This document shows positions 34,956 through 43,414 of a stretch of DNA of 64,000 bases, in pieces; the stretch's first letter is position 1; each line of letters begins with the position of its first letter. A program made the translations under genes and the position numbers. Source of the DNA: JAEXNA01 sp041676625 (lineage in GTDB: Bacteria; Vulcanimicrobiota; Xenobia; Xenobiales; JADMJV01); contig JBAYRN010000014.1 in NCBI GenBank assembly GCA_041676625.1, positions 1 through 64,000 on the forward strand, given 5' to 3'. The notes under the pieces were generated by a model. The model was not told the DNA's origin. It worked only from the letters and a program-made list of their open reading frames with translations, and made no database searches.

Positions 34956-35369
34956 TTAACCCTTTGAGTCATCCACCGACAGAACTCTCTGAACGACCTC
35001 CCAAAAAGTCTTGATTTGATACGGCTTATGAAGATATTCGGTGTAACGGTCGTCCCTCAGGTCTGGCGGAATGGCCGAAGCCTCATAGCCGCTGGACAGG
35101 ATCACCGGCAGACTCGGGTGATCGGCTCGGATCACCCGGGCCAACTCCAGTCCACTCATGTCAGGCAGGCTCAAGTCCAGGATAGCCAGGGTGAAATTCC
35201 CGTTGTTTGCTATATGCTCAAGGGCTTCCTTGCCATCGGAGGCCACTTCTACCCTGGCGTTGGTGACTCGGAGCACTCGACTGAGAAAATGGCGAATCCC
35301 TGGCTCATCGTCCACCACCAGAATCGTTCCAGCAAGCTCTTTCACGTTGACTGACAAAGTCTCTACCAC
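34956..35369 (-). CDS. single-domain response regulator
   Basis: A receiver protein of about 137 residues with no output domain. Acidic pair in TILVVDDEPGIRHFLSR, phosphoacceptor in AILDLSLPDMSGLELA, Ser switch in PVILSSGYEAS and lysine in EYLHKPYQIKT. The GTG at 35369 has its AAGGGA only one base away, so an internal TTG at 35357 or GTG at 35345 may be the true start. It lies between the OmpR-type regulator (18 bases upstream) and the PilZ-GAF kinase (27 bases downstream), all leftward. The three are probably cotranscribed. Confidence 0.85.
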   Translation of the reverse strand: MVETLSVNVKELAGTILVVDDEPGIRHFLSRVLRVTNARVEVASDGKEALEHIANNGNFTLAILDLSLPDMSGLELARVIRADHPSLPVILSSGYEASAIPPDLRDDRYTEYLHKPYQIKTFWEVVQRVLSVDDSKG

Positions 35370-35387
35370 TCCCTTCGGCGCATCCCG

Positions 35388-36092
35388 TCAGGGCCGCGGC
35401 AACCGGTACCCCACTCCCCAGACCGATTCTAACAGACCCTCATGAAAACCGCACCCTTTAAGTTTGTAGCGCAGGTTCCTAGCGTGGGAGTCGATGGTGC
35501 GTACCTCTCCCTGAAAATCGTCCCCCCACAAGCACTCAATAATTCTTTCTCTGCTAAAAGTCGTACCGGGGTTGGATGCGAGGAGTTCGAACACCTTAAA
35601 CTCCGTGGGCGTGAGAGAAAGGGGCTCCCCCTGGAAGGTCGCCGCCCGACCATCAATCTCCAGACGAAAATCACCGTACTCGATGACCGTTTGCTCATCG
35701 GTTCTATCCAACTGTTGCCGGCGCAGTTGAGCTCGTACTCGGGCCACCAATTCTTGAGGCTGAAACGGTTTGGCCAGGTAGTCATCGGCTCCCACTTCAA
35801 GTCCGAGGATCTTGTCGGTAAAATCGTCACGAGCGCTCAACATGACGATAGGAAGCGAACTGTTCTGCCGGATCTTGCGGCACAATTCCAGGCCGTCCAT
35901 CCCCGGGAGCATGACGTCGAGGATCACCAGGTTGGGCTTCTCTGTGAGAAAAGCTTGCATGCCGGTGGGCCCATCGTGGGCAAAGACCACCCCGAATCCC
36001 GACTTCTTTAGCCAAATCCTGAGCGTCTCCCGGGTGGCGGGATCGTCTTCGACGACCAGGACCTTCCCGTAATTGATATCGCCGGTCTGCAT
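35388..36092 (-). CDS. OmpR/PhoB-type response regulator
   Basis: A 234-residue transcription factor. The receiver is at residues 9-122 (KVLVVEDDPATRETL, ILDVMLPGMDG, VMLSARDD, YLAKPFQP). The winged helix is at about 138-232 (LTPTEFKVFELLASNPG, REETIDSHARNLRYKL in outline, ending VWGVGYRLP). It binds DNA as a dimer when phosphorylated. The ATG at 36092 is preferred because AGAAGG lies about five bases upstream; the open frame to a GTG at 36185 would use up most of the divergent promoter region shared with the gene at 36189. It heads a leftward three-gene unit. Confidence 0.9.
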   Translation of the reverse strand: MQTGDINYGKVLVVEDDPATRETLRIWLKKSGFGVVFAHDGPTGMQAFLTEKPNLVILDVMLPGMDGLELCRKIRQNSSLPIVMLSARDDFTDKILGLEVGADDYLAKPFQPQELVARVRAQLRRQQLDRTDEQTVIEYGDFRLEIDGRAATFQGEPLSLTPTEFKVFELLASNPGTTFSRERIIECLWGDDFQGEVRTIDSHARNLRYKLKGCGFHEGLLESVWGVGYRLPRP

Positions 36093-36188
36093 AAAGGCCT
36101 TCTTTTGGTCCCGGGAGCCAGGTGCCTGCCGAATCTCCAACTCTTCGGATGAGAAAGGGCCCCCGGGGATAGCCGAGAAGCTCACCTA

Positions 36189-36809
36189 ATGCTCGAATCA
36201 GATCTCAACGCAGCGGGAGCCGTTCTATTCCCTTTTCTCCGCGCCCTGGCCCACGATATGGCGGCGCCACTGACCTCGGTCCTGGGATACGCGCAACTCA
36301 ATCAGGAGGCACCCGGACCTGAAGAAGAACTCCTCGAGGATCTGGGCCTGATTGAAGAAGCCGCTCAATCGCTGCGCCGGCAGGTGTCTCTCCTATCTCG
36401 CCTCTCCCGCTATCTCCCCGCAGAGACGAGCTGCCCGGCCGACACACTGTTGCAGGATCTGCAGCTCTTGACCCGATCTTTGAGTCAAACCGGGGGCAAC
36501 AGCCTGCAGTGGCACCAACCACCGGACACCTCCGAGGATGAAGTAAGGGGCAACCCCTGGTTGTTGAGAGCGACTTGCCTGGCCCTGCTGGGAGCGCTCT
36601 GTCGATGTCCTGCCTCCCAGGTGCTGATCTCCTGGACTGACCCCGCTCTGGTCTTACAGTTTACCGCCCCCGACGAGCAACCGGCGAACGCCTCGCCGGA
36701 AGGATGGGGGTGCCCCTCCCTGGGCCAGCGTTTGGCCCGAGCCCAGGCCCTTTCCCTGGAAAAAGGGGATAGCTGGAAGCTGACTCTTCCCTTCTGCAAA
36801 AAACAGTGA
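36189..36809 (+). CDS. histidine phosphotransfer-like protein (DHp without ATPase)
   Basis: A 206-residue protein with a histidine-kinase dimerisation motif, RALAHDMAAPLTSVLGYAQL (His22), and a second helix ending LLSRLSRYL. The C-terminal roughly 100 residues follow the size and strand order of a HATPase domain but have no N box, no DxGxG and no GTGLGL equivalent, so ATP binding is unlikely. This architecture matches ChpT- or Spo0B-like phosphotransferases that relay phosphate between receivers. It lies between an OmpR-type regulator (divergent) and a single receiver (95 bases downstream, same strand). It may be the histidine relay for this receiver-rich cluster. Confidence 0.7.
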   Translation: MLESDLNAAGAVLFPFLRALAHDMAAPLTSVLGYAQLNQEAPGPEEELLEDLGLIEEAAQSLRRQVSLLSRLSRYLPAETSCPADTLLQDLQLLTRSLSQTGGNSLQWHQPPDTSEDEVRGNPWLLRATCLALLGALCRCPASQVLISWTDPALVLQFTAPDEQPANASPEGWGCPSLGQRLARAQALSLEKGDSWKLTLPFCKKQ

Positions 36810-36820
36810 GCTCGAACATA

Positions 36821-36865
36821 CTGCAGAGAATCTGCACACTTTACCAGAAGTTTCTGGGCATTTTC
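36821..36865. promoter_or_regulatory. shared upstream motif, copy 1
   Basis: CTGCA, five variable bases, TCTGCACA, one base and TTTA at 36821-36843, followed by TGGGCATTTTC at 36855-36865. It lies 40-84 bases before the GTG of the single-domain receiver at 36905. The same elements in the same order occur at 38471-38504 in another promoter region of this cluster. It is probably a binding site for a shared regulator. Confidence 0.45.
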
Positions 36866-36904
36866 CGGATATGATAAACAAGACAAAAACACCGGAGGTA
36901 AATC

Positions 36905-37306
36905 GTGGTTTTCAAGAAAGAAACTTTCCTTGTATGTGATGATCAGCCGATGCTGAGGCACCTTTTGAGCAACGTTATCAAAGAGTTCAACGCCTGCTAT
37001 GACGTGGTGGCGGCAGAAAACGGCGTGGTCGCCGAGCAACTCCTACGAGAGCAACAGTTTAGCGCCATTTTCCTGGACGTCGAGATGCCCGAACAAGATG
37101 GCTTCACTACCCTGGAAAAGATTCGAAACGAAGGGCTGAACCAGGGCGCCCCGGTGGTCATGTGCACGGGCTGTGCCGAGGAGCAAGACCTGGTTAGAGG
37201 CTGGGAACTGGAAGCAGACTTCTATCTCGTCAAGCCGTTCGATCTGGACGAACTCGACTCGTTACTCAAAGAAATAGCAGAAAAGAAAATCACCCAGATG
37301 GTCTAA
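36905..37306 (+). CDS. single-domain response regulator
   Basis: A 133-residue receiver. FLVCDDQPMLRHLL has the acidic pair with cysteine just before it, the phosphoacceptor is in IFLDVEMPEQDGF, the Thr switch is in VVMCTGCAEE and the lysine is in FYLVKPFDLD. GGAGG seven bases before the GTG at 36905 is a strong ribosome site. The shared CTGCA/TCTGCACA motif lies upstream. Its end overlaps the convergent kinase-receiver gene by four bases. It is a possible phosphate acceptor of the ChpT-like protein just upstream. Confidence 0.87.
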   Translation: MVFKKETFLVCDDQPMLRHLLSNVIKEFNACYDVVAAENGVVAEQLLREQQFSAIFLDVEMPEQDGFTTLEKIRNEGLNQGAPVVMCTGCAEEQDLVRGWELEADFYLVKPFDLDELDSLLKEIAEKKITQMV

Positions 37307-38487
37307 TCGGGGAGAAGGTAGTCCAGGCAGTGAGCGATAGCAGCGAGCTTGACCGGTTTCCCCAGGTAGGCGGACGCCCCCGCAGCTAGGCTCGCTCGCT
37401 CCATATCTTGACCTTCCGAGGCTGTTAAAAACACGATCGGAAGGTCTTTGTATTCGGGCTGTTCGCGCAGCCAGCGGACACAATCAAGTCCGCTGGCATC
37501 GGGGAGCTTTCCATCCATGAGAAGTGCCGTGACCGGAGCGGTCCGGTCACGCGCTTGAAGCGAACGAGCGTCGTTGAAAATTTCCACCTGGAACCCCCAG
37601 CGAGTCAACGCATCGGAGAGCAAGTTTACGGTGTGCTGGTGATCATCCACCAGCACGATGGTCCCCTCTCCCTGGAGGTGAGCAAAACTTCGATCCTCTT
37701 CAGCCGAGATCGAAACCTCCGGCATACTGATAGAAAAGCAGGCGCCACCGGTTGGACGGTTTCGGGCATCCAGTTCTCCTCCCATGAGGTCCACCAACTT
37801 TTTGGCCAGACTCAGCCCCAGACCCGCGCCTTTGTACAGCCGAGAGAGGCTTTGGTCCGACTGGGTGAAGCTGGCCAGCAGGACAGGCAATTGCTCGGCC
37901 GCGATGCCAGGGCCCTCATCGAGAATGTCAAATCTCACCCGTTGCTCCTCGCGGCCCACCTTCAAGGTGACGGTATCCCCTTTTCCACTGAACTTCACTG
38001 CGTTATCCAGCAGGTGAAAGAGGGCTTGTTTGATCCTTTTGCGGTCCCCGGTGAAATCTAACTCCGGCCCGGCATCCTCCCACTTCAGTAAGACACCCTT
38101 ATCCCGAGCGTCTTTGGCGTGGAGCCCTAAAACAGATCGGCATACCTGCTGAGAACTCAGAGGTTGCGGGAAGATCTCGATCTTCCCGGTCTCCAGCTTG
38201 GTGATATCCAGAATATCGTTGATTAACCTCAATAGCGTGTGGCCACAGTGATTGATGGTCCGGAGGGCTTCTCGTTGTTCCTGACTACAGTCTCCGTAAA
38301 GCCCGGTTTCCAAGGCCTCCGATAAGCCCAGGATGGCGGTCAGCGGGGTACGAAGTTCGTGGCTCATCACATCCAGGAAACGGTTCCGGGCCAACTGAGC
38401 CTGTAGAAAATCCTCCGCCTTGTCCCCGGTGCCGGGTTGTTCCCAGGGTGTCTTCAAAAGAACTCTCGCTCTGCAAATTTTCTGCAC
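37303..38487 (-). CDS. hybrid histidine kinase-receiver
   Basis: A 394-residue hybrid with no sensor domain. The DHp H box FLDVMSHELRTPLTAILGL has His43. The HATPase has LFHLLDNAVKFSG, DEGPGIAAEQ and GAGLGLSLAKKLV. The C-terminal receiver (about 275-394) has VLVDDHQHT, the acceptor Asp in LLMDGKLPDASG and YLGKPVKLA. The domain order suggests it passes phosphate to another histidine protein or receiver in the cluster. The GTG at 38487 lies inside the shared promoter motif (copy 2), so a later in-frame TTG at 38457 may be the real start. Divergent from the kinase at 38538. Confidence 0.87.
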   Translation of the reverse strand: MQKICRARVLLKTPWEQPGTGDKAEDFLQAQLARNRFLDVMSHELRTPLTAILGLSEALETGLYGDCSQEQREALRTINHCGHTLLRLINDILDITKLETGKIEIFPQPLSSQQVCRSVLGLHAKDARDKGVLLKWEDAGPELDFTGDRKRIKQALFHLLDNAVKFSGKGDTVTLKVGREEQRVRFDILDEGPGIAAEQLPVLLASFTQSDQSLSRLYKGAGLGLSLAKKLVDLMGGELDARNRPTGGACFSISMPEVSISAEEDRSFAHLQGEGTIVLVDDHQHTVNLLSDALTRWGFQVEIFNDARSLQARDRTAPVTALLMDGKLPDASGLDCVRWLREQPEYKDLPIVFLTASEGQDMERASLAAGASAYLGKPVKLAAIAHCLDYLLPD

Positions 38488-38504
38488 ATTTTATGGGCAT
38501 ATTC
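38471..38504. promoter_or_regulatory. shared upstream motif, copy 2
   Basis: CTGCA, five variable bases, TCTGCACA, one base and TTTA at 38471-38493, followed directly by TGGGCATATTC (38494-38504). It lies in the divergent start region of two kinases (37303-38487 leftward, 38538-39830 rightward). It matches the motif upstream of the receiver at 36905, except that the last element is 11 bases closer. Confidence 0.45.
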
Positions 38505-38537
38505 TGCAGTTTACTGGAATATCCTCAGATCAGGACG

Positions 38538-39830
38538 ATGACTTGGACCGGTTACATATGGCTTTGTATCGTGGCTTCCCTCGGTATCTTACTCGTGGCC
38601 TTCCTCGGGTGGCGCTGGAAGCGCCGGCGGCGACCACGGAATCTGAATCCACGAACTCCCCCGAAAGAGGTCTCAGCCGGCTCTCTAGCCACCCGGCAAA
38701 AAATGGAGGCTCTGGGACGTCTAGCCGGAGGTCTCGCCCACGAACTGAATAACTCCGTATCGCTGATCGCGGGTTATGCCGAAGAACTTGAGCAAAAAGG
38801 ACAGGAAAAGGACCTGGGTCGTAAGCTTCAGGAAGCAGTGGTGCGCATTAAAAGTCTCACCGACCAGGTACTGACCTTTAGTGGCAGGCACCCCAGCACT
38901 CACGCCCCGGTCGATCTCTATCCCATCGTGGAGCAGTCTGTGAAGCGAGCCGCCGGGGTACTGCCCCCGGGAGTGCGATTTCGATGGAAGCTTCAAGAGG
39001 AGACCTTCCCCGTCGCGATGAGCCCCCAGCAAGCCACCACGCTTATTCTCAATCTGTTGCTAAACGCTCGTGACGCGGTGACTGAAAAAGGCTGGATCCA
39101 GGTCCGACTGGAGCACACTGAAGTGGCCGTGGAGACCCTCTGGTCCGGAGGCACTCTCAGTCCGGGAAAGTACTGTTTGCTGGCCGTCAAGGACAACGGC
39201 TGCGGAATGAGTTCGGACGTCAAATGCCGCATCTACGAACCGTTCTTCACCACCAGAGGTGCCCCGGCCGGAACCGGGCTCGGGCTATCCAACGTTTTCG
39301 GCATTGTCCAGGCAGCAGGAGGAGCGATCCTGGTTGACTCTCGGCCCGGGAAGGGATGCGAATTCAAAGTGCTCTTACCCTGTCTCACCCACTCGACCTC
39401 AGCTACCAGCTGCCTGGATCCCCCCTGGGAGGAGCGGGGAGGTCCGATCCGAGTCGCTCTAGTCGAGGATGAGTCGTCTCTGCGAAACCTGCTGGAAAGG
39501 ACTTTGATTCGTTCGGGATATCAGGTTGAGAGTGTGGGTGACGGCAAGGATGCGCTGGAAGAGTTTTCCGGGCGGGCTCACGAATTCGACATCCTGGTCT
39601 CGGATATCGTCTTGCCGGGATTGCGCGGGCCAGAATTAGCTCAATGCCTCAAACTCGAGCATCCCAGCCTGCGAGTGCTTCTGATGTCGGGCTACATCGA
39701 CAGCACACCCGATAATTTCGAGTTTGAGAGCGATCTGTTTCTGCAAAAGCCGTTCACTCCCGGGCAGCTCCTGCAAGCGGTGCGAGACCTCTCGGGGCAG
39801 GAAGGGAGAGAAGCCCCCCTGCGCAATTAA
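38538..39830 (+). CDS. membrane-anchored hybrid histidine kinase-receiver
   Basis: A 430-residue kinase. One membrane helix at residues 5-23 (GYIWLCIVASLGILLVAFLG) is followed by a strongly basic stretch. It has no periplasmic domain to speak of. The NtrB-like H box is GRLAGGLAHELNNSVSLIAG (His68). The HATPase has LNLLLNARDAV, DNGCGMSSD and GTGLGLSNVFGIVQ, and a C-terminal receiver (about 315-425) has VALVEDESSLRNLL and VSDIVLPGLRGPEL. The ATG at 38538 with AGGA just upstream is chosen; the frame is open to 38448 but that would cross the promoter motif. The membrane protein at 39856 follows 25 bases later. Confidence 0.88.
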   Translation: MTWTGYIWLCIVASLGILLVAFLGWRWKRRRRPRNLNPRTPPKEVSAGSLATRQKMEALGRLAGGLAHELNNSVSLIAGYAEELEQKGQEKDLGRKLQEAVVRIKSLTDQVLTFSGRHPSTHAPVDLYPIVEQSVKRAAGVLPPGVRFRWKLQEETFPVAMSPQQATTLILNLLLNARDAVTEKGWIQVRLEHTEVAVETLWSGGTLSPGKYCLLAVKDNGCGMSSDVKCRIYEPFFTTRGAPAGTGLGLSNVFGIVQAAGGAILVDSRPGKGCEFKVLLPCLTHSTSATSCLDPPWEERGGPIRVALVEDESSLRNLLERTLIRSGYQVESVGDGKDALEEFSGRAHEFDILVSDIVLPGLRGPELAQCLKLEHPSLRVLLMSGYIDSTPDNFEFESDLFLQKPFTPGQLLQAVRDLSGQEGREAPLRN

Positions 39831-39855
39831 ATCAGTCGTGTTGGCTCTCTCTCGC

Positions 39856-41478
39856 ATGGACCGCCTGACCCGAATGGTCGTGTATGGCTTGCTGGCTTTC
39901 TCCGGGTCCTTTCTTCTGGGGGAGTCGTACCTGCCCAGCGCCTCTTATTTTTGGGGTCTGGGTAGCGGCCGGGTGCTGCTCTGCTTACTGCTGTTTCTTC
40001 TGCCGGGTTCCGACGCGGGGCGGTTTCGCCCCCTGGTGATAGGGCTGGCTGGTGCCTGCATGCTGGTGACCTCCATCGCCTCGCCGTTGATCTTCACCCG
40101 CTGGGTGTTCATAACCATCCTTTACTTGCTGCTGGAAGTGGCCATCGACGCTCTGGTTCTGGCCACAGCCACCGAGCAAGAGGTGCCCCTGGAGCTCGGA
40201 TGGCTGGCAGGCTGCCGGCTGTCAGGTCTGTGGCTCGGTCTGTTCTTGCAGCACAGCAGTCTGGTGGACAAAGCCGAGCCCCACCGGCTGGCCGGATGGC
40301 TCTTGCTCTTCCTCACGATATTCTGGGCCGTGGCCCGGGAAAGCTCGGGGGAGCAAAGCGGGAGAAGGGACATTTCGGGCGGTTCAAAGAGTCTGCTCCT
40401 CCCCTTGCGGGAGTTGGCTACCCCCTGGAGTTTGGGAGCCATCTTTGCCCTCCTTTGCTATGCCGGGCTGGCCGGGTATTACTTCGGAGCGATCCTACCA
40501 TATCCGTTGCTGCACCCGGCTGAGGCCGGCCCATGGATGGTGAGCATCCTGGACAACCTTTCCATCCTGGGTGTCGGACTCGTAGGCATGGCTCTCTGTG
40601 AGCGGCTCGATCTCAAATTTCAACTCCTGATCGCCTCCGCTCTCACCTGGGCGCTTCTTTTGCGCACCCTGCTGCTTTCCATTCCTCCGCCAACGGCGGC
40701 AGGAGGATTCCTTTTGCTGGCCATCCTGCTTTCCAGCCGGGCGGTTTTGAGAGAGGCTTACCGGGTGGATCCGGTCTTGCGGGCGGCGGTGGTGATCACC
40801 GCCTGGACCACCGGCGGACTGGGGGGCGCGCTGCTCGCCGGGTCAGTGGAAGCTCGAGGGGGGGGCACGCTCCTCAGTCTGGTAGCAGCAACCGGGGCCG
40901 CGCTGCTGGCCATCGCTGGGTGGCGCCGATACAATGAAAAAGCCCGAATGCTCCTCACCCCCATTCCCGCGGCAACCAACCAGGCCAGGTTCGGCGACCG
41001 TACTCAAGACTTCGAAGCAGCCCCCTCCCAAAGCCCGGGCAAACGCGGTGCTCGGAAGTGGAAGCGACATCTCAACTACGTTCTACTCCGTCTTCCCATG
41101 TTGGTTATCACCGTTGCCCTGCTGTTGGGAGGATTAAAGCTCGGCTCTTATATCCACCAGCAAAAAGCAGACTGGGACAAAACCTTGAAAGATACTCAGT
41201 ATCGCTTTCAGACAGAGCTCTTTTTTCACGGCTTCGCGCGCCGGCTGCAAGAAGACATGATCGCTTCTCAAAGAGTACCGTCCATCTGGGGAGAATTTAT
41301 TTCCCAATCCTTTAGCTCCCAAGGGAAACCACTCACCGATTTGGATCCCTGGGGCACTCCCTATCGGATTGAAAATCATCCCACCGAGGTCATCATCCAG
41401 AGCGCCGGTCAGGATAGGGCGTTCGGTACCCCGGATGATCTGGAAAAGAGCACCTCGAAACCTGAAGGTGTGAAGTAG
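39856..41478 (+). CDS. polytopic membrane protein fused to a GspG-like pseudopilin C-terminal domain
   Basis: A 540-residue protein. Residues 1-380 contain about ten to twelve membrane helices in an arrangement like an MFS transporter, with an Arg/Gly-rich central loop near 165-180 (ESSGEQSGRRDISGGSK). After a basic linker comes one more helix (about 410-428, LPMLVITVALLLGGLKLGSY) and an extracytoplasmic tail. The tail ends LDPWGTPYRIENHPTEVIIQ, then SAGQDRAFGTPDDLE, which is the calcium-loop signature of type II secretion major pseudopilin GspG. The ATG at 39856 follows the kinase by 25 bases. I know of no such fusion; both halves are read by eye, the C-terminal half being the surer. Confidence 0.7.
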   Translation: MDRLTRMVVYGLLAFSGSFLLGESYLPSASYFWGLGSGRVLLCLLLFLLPGSDAGRFRPLVIGLAGACMLVTSIASPLIFTRWVFITILYLLLEVAIDALVLATATEQEVPLELGWLAGCRLSGLWLGLFLQHSSLVDKAEPHRLAGWLLLFLTIFWAVARESSGEQSGRRDISGGSKSLLLPLRELATPWSLGAIFALLCYAGLAGYYFGAILPYPLLHPAEAGPWMVSILDNLSILGVGLVGMALCERLDLKFQLLIASALTWALLLRTLLLSIPPPTAAGGFLLLAILLSSRAVLREAYRVDPVLRAAVVITAWTTGGLGGALLAGSVEARGGGTLLSLVAATGAALLAIAGWRRYNEKARMLLTPIPAATNQARFGDRTQDFEAAPSQSPGKRGARKWKRHLNYVLLRLPMLVITVALLLGGLKLGSYIHQQKADWDKTLKDTQYRFQTELFFHGFARRLQEDMIASQRVPSIWGEFISQSFSSQGKPLTDLDPWGTPYRIENHPTEVIIQSAGQDRAFGTPDDLEKSTSKPEGVK

Positions 41479-41483
41479 CGATC

Positions 41484-42410
41484 CTACGGCAGGGGTGAGT
41501 CGGCTCCCGGACCGCCCAGCAGAAACTCTCCGATCTTGTGCCTTCCATCTTCCTGGTTTTCAGCAAAGATGTAAAAGCCATCGTGGTAAGGGCCAGGCTG
41601 CAAGGCAAACCCTATAGACCCACACAGCCCGTCGCCGAGAAACTTCAAGGCGCTCCAGGGTCGTTCAGGGTCCAGGTGGTTGCGATAGAATCGATAGACC
41701 GGGTCGCGCCGACTTCCGGTGATCATCAGGTTGTCGGGCTTGACCCCTGCCCACTCCAGATCGTTTCGGTGGGTGGCGGGAGCGGTACCCAGGACCCGAA
41801 CCTTTTCGGCAACATCAGCCCTGGCGGAGGGTCCGCCTTCGTCGACCAATAAAGCCAGGGCGAGAGCCACTTGAGAAGCTCCTCCACTGTGAGCCATCAA
41901 AGTCACCTGTCGGCTCGCCTTAAAACTCTGGGCGAGTTGGTCGTGAATGGTTTTCACCGAGGGGTCGTTCTTGTAAGCCCGGTCTCTGATCTGAGCAGTC
42001 GAAAACTTTCCACTCTGGATCGCTTTGGTCAAGACCGTGTTTTTCAGGATCCGAAGACCGTCGTGGAGCGGGCTCTTCCCTTCCCCTTCGTGAACCCCGA
42101 TGACCGGCCCGGAAAGCTCCACCCCATAATCGGCGCCGCCGTGAAACCAATCCTTGATCTGGGAGCGATGGGCATTCCAATCCTGCCCGATTCCGTCCAC
42201 ACTAATGTAAACCCCCTGCTCGGTGACCGCCTCCGGGGGGATGTCGGGCGGACCGCCGGGGATGGTTTCTCCGGAATAGCGCAGGACTTCCACCGACGCG
42301 TCTTTGTTCTGCATAAAAAGCAGGCCGCGCAGATTCGGCGGCTCCTCCTCCAGGCGGTAGGTCCCACGCCGCTGGGCCACTCCCGGAGTCGTTGAGGTAC
42401 GGATGAGCAT
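41484..42410 (-). CDS. alpha/beta hydrolase-like (lipase-type) protein
   Basis: A protein of about 308 residues with no signal peptide. A lipase-like nucleophile elbow lies in QVTLMAHSGGASQVALALAL near residue 195, within a plausible alpha/beta hydrolase order: YISVDGIGQDW strand and loop before it, DNLMITGSRRDPVYRF acidic region after it, and a late YHDGFYIF histidine. It is probably an esterase or lipase of unknown substrate. The ATG at 42410 is taken; the frame is open to a TTG at 42485 but neither start has a good ribosome site. It converges with the membrane-pseudopilin gene (5-base gap). Confidence 0.6.
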   Translation of the reverse strand: MLIRTSTTPGVAQRRGTYRLEEEPPNLRGLLFMQNKDASVEVLRYSGETIPGGPPDIPPEAVTEQGVYISVDGIGQDWNAHRSQIKDWFHGGADYGVELSGPVIGVHEGEGKSPLHDGLRILKNTVLTKAIQSGKFSTAQIRDRAYKNDPSVKTIHDQLAQSFKASRQVTLMAHSGGASQVALALALLVDEGGPSARADVAEKVRVLGTAPATHRNDLEWAGVKPDNLMITGSRRDPVYRFYRNHLDPERPWSALKFLGDGLCGSIGFALQPGPYHDGFYIFAENQEDGRHKIGEFLLGGPGADSPLP

Positions 42411-42563
42411 GTCTTGATCTTGACAGGTCCAGGCGAGTGGCTGGTTACAATCGAGTAACTGCTTTGTAGCCCCCCGGCAAATCAAGGAAAAAGCTTACCG
42501 CTACTGGATTCTGGAGTTTCTAGAGCCGAGAATCCGGCCTCCGGAGGTACAGTTCTGTTCCAG

Positions 42564-43295
42564 CTATTTCTTAGCGTCCTCATCCTTCGGGGTCAGGAGA
42601 GTGTGGAGTTTACGGTCGCCCCGCTCTCGAGCCAGAGAAGCGGCGGTACGGCCTCTCTGATCTTCCAAGGTCGGATCGATCCCGGCCGCCAGAAGCAGCT
42701 GGACCGTCTCGGTGCGACCGGTCATCACAGCTTTGTGCAGCAAGGTCATACCCTTCTTGTCCCGATGATCGATATCCGATCCGCCCCCGAGAAGGGACTG
42801 GACGTGGTCCCAACGACCCGCCTCCAGAGCGTGGTGCAACGCTGTTCGGCCCCGGTTGTCCTCTAAATCCAGGTTGGAGGTTCGGGGTATCAGGGTTTTT
42901 AAAGTGTCCAGACGAGCGCTGGCTGCAGCCACCATAAACGGTGTGACGCCGCTCTTATCGGCCTTCTCCAGGTCCGCCCCTTTGCTCAGCAAAAAAAGTG
43001 CCAGTTCGCCGTGGCCGTTGCTGAGAGCCCGGGCCAGAGGAGTCGCCCCGAGCATGTCGGGGGCCTCCAGTTCGGCTCCGTGGGTGAGGAGCAGATCGAC
43101 CATCGGGCGCGAGCCGTTGAAGGCGGCGGTGTGCAGCAGAGTCACCTGGTGCATTCGCTTGTCGATCAACTCCGGATGGAGTTCCAGTTCAGCCTGCACT
43201 TCCTCCAGGCGGTTTCGCTCCACCAATTCGAAAATCGTAGGCTCCGCCCAGGCAGCCGATGTCAGAAGCAAAAGGATAGCTAAAAGTATTTTCAT
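42564..43295 (-). CDS. exported ankyrin-repeat protein
   Basis: A 243-residue protein with a signal peptide (KILLAILLLLTSAAWA) and about six ankyrin repeats, for example QVTLLHTAAFNGSRPMVDLL, LGATPLARALSNGHGELALF and GMTLLHKAVMTGRTETVQLL. Ankyrin arrays bind other proteins; this one would do so outside the cytoplasm. The ATG at 43295 places the signal peptide at the N-terminus and excludes the open extension to 43400. It is divergent from the phospholipase D-like gene with about 120 bases between. Complete; the partner is unknown. Confidence 0.85.
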   Translation of the reverse strand: MKILLAILLLLTSAAWAEPTIFELVERNRLEEVQAELELHPELIDKRMHQVTLLHTAAFNGSRPMVDLLLTHGAELEAPDMLGATPLARALSNGHGELALFLLSKGADLEKADKSGVTPFMVAAASARLDTLKTLIPRTSNLDLEDNRGRTALHHALEAGRWDHVQSLLGGGSDIDHRDKKGMTLLHKAVMTGRTETVQLLLAAGIDPTLEDQRGRTAASLARERGDRKLHTLLTPKDEDAKK

Positions 43296-43414
43296 GGGAG
43301 TAGGCTTTTCTTCGGACTTGATTGGTCCTGTCGAAGTGTTAACACGAATGAAAGATGCGTTTACAAACTTTTTACTGGAAACACCTATAGTAGAATTCAC
43401 AGGATTATCGAATT

